Shown here piece by piece: positions 23,331-34,832 of a stretch of 64,000 nucleotides of DNA (positions are counted from its first letter, which is position 1; each line of letters begins with the position of its first letter). The translations under genes and the position numbers were made by a program. The notes beneath the pieces are model-generated. The model did not search any database, was not told the origin of the DNA, and saw only the letters and a list, made by a program, of their open reading frames with translations. Source of the stretch: Codonopsis lanceolata (Eukaryota > Streptophyta > Magnoliopsida > Asterales > Campanulaceae). The stretch is taken from NCBI GenBank assembly GCA_013146195.2, contig CM028384.1, forward strand, positions 72,825,990 to 72,889,989, in the 5' to 3' direction.

Positions 23331-24556
23331 GTGCTTCCAAGATCTCATCTCATTATTCATATCTTGGGACTCGTCAGGTAGGAGCAAATGAGACTATATG
23401 AAGTAAATGATCCAATTTCTGAATTTGGTAAAGCTAGTTTATTTACTTCTCAACAAGTATACTGGTGATCCTCTAGACAATAGAACTGTCGTGACGAATG
23501 ATTGCAATTGTTTCATCTTTCTTCATCATTTTACATTCTGCAACTTTAGTGTACAAATCTAGTTTAGTCGCTCCACCTAAAAAAAATGCTTGAATGGCAT
23601 AATTCACATACCAATTTATGTTAGTTCTGGGTTCGTCTGCCTTTGACTTCTTAGCAATACATGGTTGTAACAAAAGAAGAATAAGACCACATGAATATAT
23701 TTTACGTCAATACTTGTATTAAGAAGTGTAATACTTAAATTCATATTCTTTGTTGCATAGAAATAGCCGAAATACTAACTGTAAATGTTGAGATTAAAAC
23801 AAGAAATCTTCCAAGGTAACAGAATCAACAACACATGCCAAACGAAATAAGCAATTACATCAACATTATCAAAAGGAACAAGCAATAGTCAAGTTAAAGG
23901 AGCATAGTCTCTATCCGCATGTATTGAGACCCAGTACTGATTCACTAAAAAGTGACCTCACAAACTAACCAATATATTCTGTGGCATAGTTGTACACTTA
24001 CAAGTTGTTGAAACAGTTAAATAAACCAGAGTGATTCAATTAATCAAAGGTTAAGCTACATAATCCCGACTATACAATCTGGGTAACTGCTAGCTAGACT
24101 AGGTTAAGATGTTTGAATGTAATTGACAATCTAAGCCAAGATACCCGTGAGAAGGTGGCATCAAATATAAGGTGCCAATGCAAAAAATTTCCCTTCAAAT
24201 GTGATCCTGAAAGATGCCGGTATTAATTTATTCCAAAAAATATCATATGCCAATTAAATAGCATCACATTAAAACTCAAACTCTCTATGAATAGAAAGTG
24301 TTGCCCACCTAATATAATACAACCGGTTAAGTACTCTGAAGCCAACACTAAGCCAAGCCAAGCCACATACTTCCACAGTCAACTAAGAATCTGCCTTGAG
24401 AATTGCACTCTTGTTGAAACAAAAGTGAGGTAACTAACTACACCGACAAGATCCTCTTCTACATTGAGTTTCTCTCGGATTCCACGGGAGCATAATACCA
24501 CCAACTGCGATACCCTTGATTATACCCACACGCATAATTCCTTCATAAAAATTACT

Positions 24557-24583
24557 CTATATAAACCCTTAATATTGCATGCA
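24557..24583 (+). promoter_or_regulatory. G5 promoter: TATA box and RY-type TGCATGCA
   Basis: TCTATATAAAC is followed by TGCATGCA at 24576-24583, identical in layout to the G2 promoter and about 100-120 bp upstream of the G5 start codon. Confidence 0.55.
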
Positions 24584-24679
24584 AAAGTTTCAAAAGAGGT
24601 TAATTACAGCTAACAAGCCAATCCAGCCTCTGATCATAAATAAATACAAGTTTCAAACAAAAGAAACAGAGGGGCAAGT

Positions 24680-24934
24680 ATGGCTACTAGAGCTGCACAG
24701 GTGATAATTCAGTGCGTCTTTGATGGGAGCTTATCCGCGTCTGATACTACTCTCAGGCAGAGACCTTACCATAAAAGATGCAGCTGTGCATTGCACAAGT
24801 TAAAAGGAACACTTCCAACAGCATGTTTACAACACGGAAATATTTCATTTCCTGCGAAAAGGTCATGGAATGAGTGCTCCATGTCAAAAGAAGCTTCAAA
24901 ATCTCATCTTTCCTGTCACAGTACACACAGATGA
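24680..24934 (+). CDS. Small uncharacterised plant protein G5, RPYHxxCxCALH family
   Basis: An 84-residue protein, MATRAAQVIIQCVFDGSLSA, with core RPYHKRCSCALHKLKG and second module ISFPAKRSWNECSMS. It differs from G2 and G7 by a few substitutions. The C terminus ends SCHSTHR because a small deletion relative to G7 (GTGATCCACAG reads GTACACACAG) shifts the frame and creates an early stop; G7 continues about 27 residues further. Both conserved modules are intact, so the tail may be dispensable. The leader and TATA/RY promoter are conserved. No targeting signal is seen; function unknown. Confidence 0.7.
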   Translation: MATRAAQVIIQCVFDGSLSASDTTLRQRPYHKRCSCALHKLKGTLPTACLQHGNISFPAKRSWNECSMSKEASKSHLSCHSTHR

Positions 24935-25230
24935 GAAATATTACAGATAAAATGAGATGTTGTCAAATAGATGACACAAGAGCAATGTTGTTAGAAGGAA
25001 AGCGTAGCAACTGAAGACCTCTGTATAATTGTATATTGGTTTCTCGCTTCACGCTTCTGGTGCTTTTTCCAGACGAAGACCAACTGTTTTGAGAAACGAT
25101 AGCAGCATCGCAATTTGCTCTATCGGTCTTCAGTTCTGTAAATTCTGGTGAGTTAGTCTAAAGGAATAAGTTAGACACATTTTCTTTCAGAATCCGAGAG
25201 ATGCATGGCACCTATTCAAACTTATATATA

Positions 25231-26629
25231 TTTGATACCATATCATTGTGATTGTGATTACACATTTGACCAATACCTACATATGAAAGGGAAAATGATA
25301 AGTGCAACACTGACACAATTAGAAGAATTTTCCTGTAACTAACCATATGTATGTAACGGGTTAAATGTCTTCTCCAAGTGACATGAAACTTAAGAGAAAA
25401 ACGTCATTCTGAAACTTCCTCATCATCTGTACATAAAGCAGCTTTCTTCAATCTCCCAAACCTTTTGAAAGTATTCAATTGGGATTTATCTGTAACGTGC
25501 TAATGGAAAAAAGAGATGCAAGTTTCCTCGAAAAGGGCAGTAGATTTCTCTTTTGGACTTTTTAAAACAAATTGTAATACCCTTGTCAATTTCAAATCAT
25601 AAATGACATGGATCTATTGTATGCCTCTGTTTTTAAGATGAAAAGAGTACTATATTTCCAGTCAATCACCATTTTAAAAGTCCGGTTGGCATCATTAATT
25701 CGTATAGCCCAAACAATACAAAGTAATTCACCACCATCCCTAAATGAGTGTCAATTTTTGTAGTTCTACAGTCTACTAATTTAACATTTGACACATATAA
25801 TGTCCTAGTCTGGACTTCTAATGTTATATGTGGACATTAAGGGCATTAATGTACATGTGAAACTAAAAATTCCCCAAATGTCCGAATGTTTTAATTTTAG
25901 TAGAAACAAAAAAATGGAGTGTTATTTAGGGACCAGGGGAGTAATAAATAATAAAATCAAGCACCTTATTGTTGGATTCTTCTACTTTCCTGCAATGCAG
26001 TTGAATGCTTTCTTACTTACCTTGGCACCCCAATTATCAGCCGCAGCTGGTGCTGGTACCGGTTTGATTTCTATATTTTGATAATGAGCTGAGCACCATA
26101 TCCAAGTTCATCAGTAGTCCTCTATCGTTGAAGCTTTTTATTTCTGGTCAATGTGTGTACCTGCAGGTTAGGAGCAACTCATTTCAAGCCGTCTGTCTGG
26201 GAAGGGGTTCTTGTTTACCTCATCGTCAGATAATTGACAAGTTAATTGGGTAATATATTGAAGTCAAGTCTGGGCTGTGTTAGTTCATAGTGAGGATAAC
26301 ACGATAATCAAACTCCATAAGAGTATGGCTGATTGCATTGACAACTTCAACCCCCAATCGAGGTGTGAGAGAAGTTCATGCGTCAATGAGTAACCAACCT
26401 AGTTTGATCTCATTACTTCATTTATCCACGAGCAACGTGTCGGAAGTTTCAATTTCACTTTTGTGTATTCCATCCCTTCAAAATATTCTTACTTTCCAGT
26501 TTCCAAGCATAACGCTCCCTAATAATACAGAGGACTTCAATTACTGAAAATTGATATCATGCATGTTCACATAAAACCATTCATATAAGTAATACCCAGT
26601 AACATATACTGATAAACATCAATCGAGTC
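25231..26629. other. Intergenic part of the array, no clear gene
   Basis: No family copy is visible. On the minus strand at about 26560-26290 there is a coding-like stretch in one frame broken by several TGA stops (with SLTPRLGVEVVNAISHTLME near 26350), which may be a decayed gene upstream of the 26631-26909 frame. A plus-strand frame at 25821-26081 has no recognisable feature. Confidence 0.4.
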
Positions 26630-27300
26630 GTTAAGAATTTAAAGGAAAATCATCAAGATTGGACTGCGACTCTGCCTGCATCCCAAAAAGGGAAAGTACC
26701 CTGTTAGTGATTTTGCCATGTAAGGTGAACACCCCTTTCAGAATATTACCCTTTACCATCAATTTGGGCCCAAGAACAAGCTCCACAACTTTGTTATTAC
26801 AAGTATCAACCCTGCCAAGAGGGTGCTTCCAAGAACATGGCATGGACTTAATAAGCCTGATAAACTCAATGGGATGGACGATATTCTTTTCAAGTTGGAT
26901 GCAAATCAACTAATAGACAAATATTCTGCATCACTTTCAAATATAACGAGCAAAATATTCGCAAAGCTCTATGAATCATGGTTGAAGACTTTTTCTAGGA
27001 GAAACTCTTTCCCTTTTTGTTCTTCTACTCTTGGTTTTCCATGTACACATTTAGAGGGTATATACGAGATTATGCTTGACGGTCAAACCATTTAAGATAA
27101 TAGTTCTTTCTAGACTTGGCATGGTTTACGAGCGAAAGGTTTTTAAGTGCCAAATTACTAACGAATTTCGTACTAATACATGTGAATATGATAGTATATT
27201 CTTATTCACAATTAACATCATCAAGAAGTACAAAGTCACATGCTATTTAACAGGCTATTAGTTAAGGTTAGAAGATGATTTCTAAGGCTTGCGATGCGCT
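26630..27300. repeat. Duplicated block A, copy 2 (diverged, upstream of G6)
   Basis: Shares GGGTGCTTCCAAGAACATGG, GAATCATGGTTG, GGTCAAACCATTTAAGAT and GATTTCTAAGGCTT in order with 19.8-20.2 kb and 29.9-30.2 kb, but is clearly more diverged. It lies about 1 kb upstream of G6, which is also the most diverged intact array gene. Confidence 0.7.
26631..26909 (-). other. Unidentified 92-codon open frame in block A, copy 2
   Basis: A minus-strand open frame (start MICIQLEKNIVHPIEFIRL, including VVELVLGPKLMVKGNI). Its DNA is distantly similar to 19655-19885 and 29.8 kb, where the frame is more broken. This pattern suggests a relic of a neighbouring gene carried along in the duplication unit. I do not recognise the protein, and it may not be expressed. 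Confidence 0.3.
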
Positions 27301-28212
27301 ATGCAAATGCTGACTTTTTCGAGGGAATCTCGTCTTTAGGTTCTTGTTTTTGTGCTTTACACTAAACCACAATTTGGGGATACTTAGAGGCGAAAACTCG
27401 TTAGGTAATAAAGCAGAGTTACAAATAAAGCTTTCTTCTTATTTACGACAAACTTCCAGTACCTTAATTCGATGTCTCAAAGATATTTACGTAGTAATCT
27501 TCGATGTGTCTCTTATGTGTCATATTGTTAACATAACTTTTAACTAATAGTGGAGTCCATAAAATTAAAATAAGATACATTACTACATCATTTGGTGCCT
27601 CTTACACATAAATATGCCTCATGTCATCATATTAACCAGTATTGTCAATGTGAAGACGAAAAAGTACCATATTCCGTGAACAAGCTAAAAGTTAAACTAG
27701 AAGAAGACTCCAGAGCCTCCAACAGTCATGTTTCACAAGAAGGTTCGATCATATGCCACTAGGCAGGCTATAAACAAACTAACCAGAAGATACTAGCTCC
27801 ATAGCTCTCCAGTTGGATTTCTATTTTATAAGATTTGGAGGAGCTTTCAATGGGACTTGAAAAACAATGCAATCTGCAGATAAAACAAAGTGAATTGCAC
27901 TAGATACGTTAACAGAAATAGTCCTTCTCTCTCCTAGGCAATATTCCAGGTCCCAGCTACTGAGAACCTGCCTTGAAAAGAATGCTTTGGTTGAACTAAC
28001 TAACTACATAGAACAAGATCCTCCCTTCATTACGGAGTTACTCTTTGGATTCTACGGAAGCATATTATACCATTGATTATACCCACACTAAAAATTCCCC
28101 TTCGAAATTTTCATGCAAAAGTTTTAGAACGGTTATCTTCTAAAACAAGCCAACCCTGCCATCAATACACAAACACAAATTTCAAAAGAAAACAACATAT
28201 ATAGAGGCAAGT

Positions 28213-28509
28213 ATGGCTATTGTAACTGCTGAGGTGATGCTTCAGAGTGTCTTTAATGGGATCTTATTGATGTCCGACGTAAGTATCAAGCAGAGACCTT
28301 ACCATCGAAACTGCAGATGTGCATTGCACAAATTAAAAAATGCACTTCCCACAGCTTGTTTTCAACACGGAAGTATTTCATTCCTCATGAGACTGTCATG
28401 GGTCGATTGTTCCTTGTCGATAGCAGCTATGGAATCTCAATCTTCGTGTTACGGTGACTCAAGCGTTAGGGATAGTCAAGATAAATATGAGATTTCACCA
28501 TACAGATGA
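28213..28509 (+). CDS. Small uncharacterised plant protein G6, RPYHxxCxCALH family
   Basis: A 98-residue protein with start MAIVTAEVMLQSVFNGILLM, core RPYHRNCRCALHKLKNALPT, and second module ISFLMRLSWVDCSLS. The tail is longer than in G2/G5 (SCYGDSSVRDSQDKYEISPY). It is the most diverged intact array member, yet both modules and their spacing are preserved, which suggests past selection. The upstream leader (AACATATATAGAGGCAAGT just before the ATG) differs from the G2/G5/G7 type. No targeting signal. A broken duplicate of this gene's 5' part lies at 33463. Function unknown. Confidence 0.7.
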   Translation: MAIVTAEVMLQSVFNGILLMSDVSIKQRPYHRNCRCALHKLKNALPTACFQHGSISFLMRLSWVDCSLSIAAMESQSSCYGDSSVRDSQDKYEISPYR

Positions 28510-29857
28510 CAGAAACTCCGTTGTTTTCAGAAGAATAGAATATCAACTGGGGATCTCTGTATATGGCATATTGGTTTCCGGTTTCACACCTCTTTTGCTT
28601 TTGAGATGAAGAAAAATTATTTCAAGAAATGAGTGCACTGGTTTGTTCTATCTTTGGTTCTGCAAATTCTGGTGAGCTTAATGGAAATAAATAATTTCAA
28701 ATAGTTTCTTCCAAAATCCCAGAGATGCGTCGTACAATTCAAGTTTACGCGTTTGCTGGTTTCGTCTTTTCGCATGTTTTTACAATTTACAATTCATTTT
28801 TTTAAGCTTACCCCCTTACTGTTTTTTGTAAGCCTCGTCAAGTCCCTTGAAAGAACATTGTGTTTCTAGCCCCAATCAAATTGATATGAGGGCTTGTCAA
28901 AAACTGACACTGATCTTCAGGTTCGTGCTTAAGTTAATAATGAAAATATCAGCAATATTAAGTTCATGTGTATCGATTCATCTTGACAACCTTTTACAGA
29001 AACATCGAGTGTACATTGTTATTGGCAAAAAACATCTTTCAAAAAAATTTCCTTTGACTCATTTCAGCAAAATTTGTCTTTCATTGCTGCTTATGATCAT
29101 TATAAATTCTCAGTACCTAATTACAATGTTGGTAATAAATTATTAGTTATTACTAGTTAACAACATGTTAATATTCATGCTATAGACAAATTAACTGACC
29201 AGAAGACAATCCAAGACTGAGTGGTTGCACTAGCCGTTCCTTTAGATTTGTAGGAGCTTCCGAAAACAATGGAATCTGTAGATAAGACAAAGGCGATTCA
29301 CATTACAAACATCAACAGGAATAGTCAGATTCAGTGCACATAGGTATTATAAATATTTTTCAAAAACCTCAGAAAAATATTAAGCCGATATAAGGTAGAT
29401 TTTGGAGCCACATATATGGTAGATTTTGTAAATTCACAATCCAATGAATATAAGGCAAATACATCTTAAGCCTAAAATATTAAGTATCATTTTTTTCCCA
29501 ACCATCCGCACTGCGATGATGACAATAATAGTTGGTTTGTCATGGCACAAGGGCTTCAGGTCAGAGGTTTGGTTTTTTGTTTTTATGTTGGAGTAAAGGC
29601 GTATTCTTTTATCATCATTATAGTAAAGTAAAGTCAGATTAATTAATTTTGAAAATGATCTCTTTCTTTAGGATGTTCTGGAAAAACATGCACAGATTGA
29701 ACTAGACCTGAAATCACCGATCGAGACATATAAAATTTGTTGCTAGTTTTGTCATACTTAATATATATGCAAAACATCGGGGCTAGAACTTAATGATATT
29801 ATGAGATTGGAAATAAGTTGAGCTAATCCATTTAAGGATATTAAACCAAATATTTTA
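28510..29857. other. 3' flank of G6, no further gene
   Basis: 28510-28700 resembles the 3' flanks of the other copies. 28976-29340 is duplicated at about 33840-34195. A plus-strand 99-codon frame at 28847-29146 has no recognisable domain and is not preserved in the duplicate. Confidence 0.5.
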
Positions 29858-31810
29858 CATGATCATCTTCACATCTACTCTTACTCTTACCTTACAAATG
29901 TAAACAAACAAGCAAATACACCAAATCAACCTCTCCTAGAATCATGGTTGGCGACTATCCCAAGGGAATGTTAGTTTCCAGTATTTCTTGTTCTGTACTA
30001 GGTGGTCAAACCATTTAAGATGCTCTTCCGAATCGGCCTATTAAGCTTAATGATTCAAGTACGCTTTGTACTGAATATCAAAGTATATTCTCATTTAAAA
30101 TTAACATCCCCAACAACTAGAAAAATTTAAAAGTAATTACGACAAGCTAAATGTTAAATTAGCAGGAGTGGATTTCTAAGGCTTTAATACACAAAAAACA
30201 TATCTATGAAACTTACGCAAGGGAATCATATCTTCTTGTGGTTTACACTAAAAACACATGTAGAGGGATATTTAGAGGTGAAAACTTGCCAGGATTTAAA
30301 GCAAAATCATAAAATTAAGATGCTTTCTTCTTATTTAGGACAAAATTTCAGTATAGATCAAACAATGCGTAAAACAAGCTTTTCATGGTTTATCACCATC
30401 AATGTTGCTAGGCAGCTTTGTCTTTATTTGTACTCAAATTATGGCACAAATTATTACACGGTTTCACATAGTTAATTACTCTAATGCTCCATGAAAACTA
30501 TTATCAACACTAAGTCATATAAGGCAAAGGCAAAGACAAAGAACAAGTTACAAACCAGCCACCATAAAAACATCAATCGGAAGGAACTCAAACTCATTTC
30601 TCATAGACTCTAAGTGGGAAAATATGATTCATACTAGTGTTCCTTTGTTTATTGCCCAACCTATAGTTACACCCTTTGATAGACTGATCTAGCCACATAT
30701 AAACTCCTGAAAGCACATGCGAAACTTTAAAATCAATCAAACTCGCAGATAAAACAGGACAAGTGAAGAACACAATATTCTGAACTAAGCTCAAACATAA
30801 GGTAACAAGTAACACTTGAAAGACGCCCATGATAAAATTAAAGGTACGTAGTCTAGTTGGAGAAGTAAAAATCTAAGACTTGAAAGCGAAAAACAGCCCT
30901 GACTAGGGTTTCCTTCTATTAAAATTGCAGGGCATGCAAAGCATTCTTTGACATTCAGAATCAATCAATGAGTGTGACTAAGTGAGTGTCTTGTTCTAGT
31001 TTGTTGGAATTACAAATTTGAAAGATTCAGTTTCTATGATGTATTATGCCATCCACTGGACATATAGCAATATACATTTGTAACGAGTAAGTTAACATGT
31101 AGTTGCTTCGGAACAAACAATGCCAAAGCCCTGATTCCAATCACCAACAAAACAACCAATCTTTTCAAGCCATGCGAAGCCAAGCCAGCCACTCAAAAAC
31201 AGTCAGAGCCATTCACTTTTCTTATTCATATGTATTCTCTCTCTCTCTCTCTTTCTCTCCCACAGTCAACTACGAATCTACCTTGAAAAATGCACTCTTG
31301 TTGAAACAAAAGTGAGGTAACTAACTACATCGACAAGATCCTCTCTTCTACATTGAGTTTCTCTTGAATTCCACGAGAGAATAATACCACCAACTCTGAT
31401 ACCCTTGATTATACCCACGCGCATAATTCCTTCATAAAAATCACTCTGTATAAACCCTTAAATATTGCATGCAAAAGTTTCAAAAGAGGTTTTTACAGCT
31501 AACAAGCCAGTCCAGCCTCTGATCATAGACAAACACAAATTTCAAACGAAAGAAACAGAGGGGCAAGTATGGTTACTGGAGCTGCACAGGTGATAATGCA
31601 GTGCGTCTTTGATGGGAGCTTATCGGCGTCTGATACTACTCTCAGGCAGAGACCTTACCATAAAAGATGCAGATGTGCATTGCACAAGTTAAAAGGAGCA
31701 CTTCCAACAGCATGTTTACAACACGGAAATATTTCATTCCCTGTGAAAAGGTCATGGAATGATTGCTCCATGTCAAAAGAAGCTTCAAAATCTCATTTTT
31801 CCTGTCACAG
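29858..31810. repeat. Duplicated blocks A and B, G7 unit
   Basis: Colinear with 19915-21640 (G2 unit) with small indels. It ends with gene G7 and is followed by the G5-like 3' flank. Similarity is high enough that unequal crossing-over or gene conversion between units is likely. Confidence 0.85.
31447..31473 (+). promoter_or_regulatory. G7 promoter: TATA-like element and RY-type TGCATGCA
   Basis: TGTATAAAC at 31447-31455 is followed by TGCATGCA at 31466-31473, about 100-120 bp upstream of the G7 ATG. One base in the TATA differs from the G2 and G5 copies. Confidence 0.5.
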
Positions 31811-31904
31811 TGATCCACAGATTAGAAATATTACAGATAAAATGAGATATTGTCAAATAGATGACAGAAGAGCAACGTCGTTAGAAGGAGAGTGTAGCAA
31901 CTGA
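31569..31904 (+). CDS. Small uncharacterised plant protein G7, RPYHxxCxCALH family, longest array copy
   Basis: A 111-residue protein, MVTGAAQVIMQCVFDGSLSA, with core RPYHKRCRCALHKLKG and second module ISFPVKRSWNDCSMS. The full-length tail runs from KEASKSHFSCHSDPQIRNIT to a stop at 31902-31904. G2 and G5 appear to be tail-shortened versions of this form. The protein is basic, Cys/His-bearing and Ser-rich at the end, with no signal peptide or hydrophobic segment, so a cytosolic or nuclear location is the simplest guess. A hAT-like element begins 190 bp downstream in the 3' flank. Function unknown. Confidence 0.72.
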   Translation: MVTGAAQVIMQCVFDGSLSASDTTLRQRPYHKRCRCALHKLKGALPTACLQHGNISFPVKRSWNDCSMSKEASKSHFSCHSDPQIRNITDKMRYCQIDDRRATSLEGECSN

Positions 31905-32094
31905 AGACCTCTGTATAATCATATATTGGTTTCTCGCTTCACGTTTATAGTGCTTTTTCCAGATGAAAAAAATATTGATTCGAGAAATGATAGCAGCATC
32001 ACGATTTGCTCTATCTACCTTCAGTTTTTGTAAATTCTGGTGAGTTAGTGTAAAGGAATAAGTTCAAACATTTTCTTTCAGATTCCGACAGATG

Positions 32095-33181
32095 CAGGCC
32101 CGATTTTGGAGGGGTTCAAAGTGATCGACCGAACAGGGCCCCCAATGTAAGAGGACCCAATTTTATATATGTGTAGGCTAGTTTTATAGATATAGTATAA
32201 ATAATGTAACAATAGTGAACAAATTGTCTTTTGACACAATGGATTGGGTAATTGTATATGTCATGAGTGTAACCTTGAAGTCTAAGGTTCAAGGCCCCCT
32301 ACACTGCCTTTTTTGTAAAAAAAAATTTATTTTGAGTCTATGGTCAATTATTATTATTATTATTTTATATGCATATTATATCATACACTCCCCCGATTTA
32401 GTTAAATAGTCCCCTATATTATTTTGATAGGTTTTATGTAAATAATCAACTTTTAAAAAATATGCTTATAATTTCACAATAATTCATTTTATCCTCCACT
32501 TGTATTGTAAGTATAATTGTTGTGGTTAAGTTTTTTTTTTATTATTATTATCAACTTCAAATCTACTTATATATGTTTTAATTACTCTGGAACCTAATGA
32601 ATAAATAGTTATTTTATAAAGATTAATAATTTATATTCGGTTTTAGTAAAGTTATTCAACCTTAATTTTATTTTGCGTTCGCTAAATTTACTTATAAAAA
32701 AAGTTAGTTGACCATCAAATTTTTTATCTGGGTCATAAAAAATAACAATTGATTGGGCATATAATATCAATATTTCAAGCAAAAATCAAAATTTATTGTT
32801 ATGTTACTATCATTTTTAATTATTTCTTATGTTTATTTAATTCTTTACGTTGTTAGTTGATTGTTTTTTAACTTGAATTTATAGTGCACAATACATGTTA
32901 CTAAAAAAATATATCCATCTAGAAGTCAAAACATAAATAAAAGAAAAAATTTGATTAAGTATATTCTTTTTATTGTAAATTATTTTAACGAATGAAAAAT
33001 AACAGTTTTCAGTAATTATTTAATACTTATTTTCTTATATGTTTGGGTATTATCCATTTTCAATACTTCAAATGATGAAAAGTCAAATAAATTGTTCGTC
33101 TAAAATCCATATGCTTATTTTTTTTAAAGGCCCCTTATTTTCTTTTCGCTCTGGACCCCAAAAAGTCCAGGACCGGCCCTG
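32095..33181. mobile_element. hAT-like non-autonomous DNA transposon
   Basis: The ends are CAGGCCCGATTTTGGA at the left and, inverted, CAGGGCCGGTCCTGGA at the right, typical hAT C-A-G-G-G termini. It is flanked by an 8-bp duplication with one mismatch: GACAGATG (32087-32094) and GAGAGATG (33182-33189). The paralogous site at 25190 (CCGAGAGATGCATGG) is uninterrupted, so this is a genuine insertion after the G5/G7 duplication. The 1087-bp body is AT-rich and encodes no transposase. A segment near 32240-32310 ends in GGTTCAAGGCCCC, resembling a tRNA B box. Confidence 0.85.
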
Positions 33182-33264
33182 GAGAGATGCATGGCACCTA
33201 TTCAAACTTATGAATTTGATACCATATCATTGTGCTTGTGATTACACATTTCTCTCTCTCTCAC

Positions 33265-33484
33265 AAGATCCTCCCCTCTTTACGAAGTTACTCTTCGAAT
33301 TCTACGGAAGCACATTATACCATTGATTATACCCACACTAAAAAATCCCCTTTGAAATTTGCATGCAAAAGTTTCAGAACGGTTATCTTCAAAAAAAAGC
33401 CAACCCTGCCACCGATACACTAACACAAGTTTCAAAAGAAGACAACATATATAGAGGCAAGTATGGCTACTGTAACTGCGGAGG
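33265..33484. repeat. Duplicate of the G6 upstream region
   Basis: Colinear with 28010-28235, sharing for example TTCTACGGAAGCA, TATACCATTGATTATACCCA and ACAACATATATAGAGGCAAG. It runs into the first codons of a G6-like copy and then breaks. Confidence 0.85.
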
Positions 33485-33552
33485 TGAAAATAACAGAAAT
33501 AATAAGTTCATGTATATACCATGAAGGAAAAGAAACTCGGTATTTGATGTAG
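33463..33552 (+). pseudogene. 5' fragment of a G6-like copy (psi8)
   Basis: ATG and the first eight codons (M-A-T-V-T-A-E-V) match G6. The sequence then jumps to DNA matching 28937-28970 in the G6 3' flank and on into unrelated DNA. The core and second module are deleted. The chance frame runs 29 codons to a TAG. Not functional. Confidence 0.85.
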
Positions 33553-33835
33553 AGAGAGAGAGAGAAATTAATCGAAAGATTAGCTCTTCCGACTGAAGGT
33601 GGTGTGGGTAAAAAAAATAAGGGTTGCAGAGAGAGGAGGAAGGGTTTCATAGAGGTTACAGGCAGAGAATGACGGAATCGGAAGAAGCGGAATATGGAGT
33701 CGCAGGCAAGATCGACATTCACACATGTGAACTTGGAAATGGATCTTGACCGTACCATCTCAGTAAGAGGGTAAATCTTAGCCTGTAATTAGCCCAAGTC
33801 AATTGCACACGTATAAGGCAAGCTGTTTTATAATA
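33520..33835. other. Unexplained ~315-bp insertion in the deleted psi8 unit
   Basis: Sequence absent from the paralogous interval at about 28970. It contains a GA-run and exon-like, moderately GC-rich sequence, with an ATG at 33669 opening a short frame (MTESEEAEYGVAGKIDIHT). The flanks read TGTATAT and AATATAG, and no clear terminal repeats are seen. It could be a captured 5' UTR/exon fragment; origin unknown. Confidence 0.5.
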
Positions 33836-34832
33836 TAGATTCTTCTTGACAATCTTTTACATAAACATCGTGTGTACATTGTTATTGGTAAAACAATCTT
33901 GTGAATATTTTTCCTTTGACTCGTTTCAGCAAAATTTATCTTTCGCCACTGCTTATGATCGTTATAAATTCGCAGTACCTAATTACAATGTTGATAATAC
34001 ATATTAGCAACATGTTAATATGCATGCTATAGACAAATTAACTGACCAGAAGATAGTCCAAGGCTCAGTGGTTGCACTAGCCGTTCCTTTTGATTTGGAG
34101 GAGCTTCCGAAAACAATGGAATCTGTAAATGAGACAAAAGCGATTAGCATTACAAACATCAACAGGAATAGTCAGATTACGTGCACATAGGTATTATAAA
34201 CGGAGAAAGGTGCTGCTATAAGCACTTATACAAGTTAAAGTAATGAGCTCTAGTGCGCAATTAGTCAGATTCCTTGTACATAGGTATTGCTGTACATAAA
34301 ACTAAAATTTTGAATGTATCAACCAATGATATTTAAACACACTTATTTAATCAAAGAAACCAAAACAACAAGTAGAAATTAAAATTTCAGATCCTATCTA
34401 AACTAGGTGTACACTTGGTTCTATAATCATAAATGGTTGCCGAGCTGCAGAATCTTTAACTGTACTCGGAACATCCCACATGCTTCTACCAAATTAGACA
34501 GTTGTACAGAGTTAGTTCCTTAATGCTCCAAGTAAACACTTAAATCCCATAAATACAAGACAAAGAGCAAGATTTATGATGATAGTATTTCAAATGATAT
34601 TTTTGTCTTAATATGAGGTATGTAACAACAATGAAAAGATTCCCCTACACCAATTTCTCTTGAATTCTACGAGGGCATATTTTGCACCAACTTCTGTTAC
34701 CCTGGTTATATATACACCCTATGTATCGCATGCATAAAATTCACACACACATATTATATATATATAATCACACAACCAACCCCACCACCCATAGACAATC
34801 ACAAAGAAATTTCAATAAGAAAGAACTGAGAG

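Larger units (their letters stand above)
21745..24360. repeat. Duplicated block D, copy 1 (G3 and pseudogene psi4)
   Basis: Colinear with 34765-36635 continued at 42284-43020; the second copy is split by copia element 2. Shared landmarks are the G3-type gene, the CATCATCCAAACCTGCAGCA stretch, the psi4/psi10 pair and the sequence at 23.6-24.3 kb. This copy lacks copia 2, the SINE at 43.1 kb and the 135-bp insertion at 35.9 kb, so it serves as the empty-site reference. Confidence 0.85.
24377..25230. repeat. Duplicated block C (flank and G5), third copy of the G2/G7 flank
   Basis: Starts at a junction (CACAGTCAACTAAGAATCTG) shared with about 21092 and 31262 and runs through G5 into its 3' flank, colinear with the G7 3' flank up to the hAT insertion point at 32094. 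At 25190 it preserves the uninterrupted target of that hAT element. Confidence 0.85.

Noticed and set aside
28847..29146. 99-codon gene downstream of G6
   Set aside because: No recognisable domain, and the frame is not preserved in the duplicated segment at 33.84 kb.
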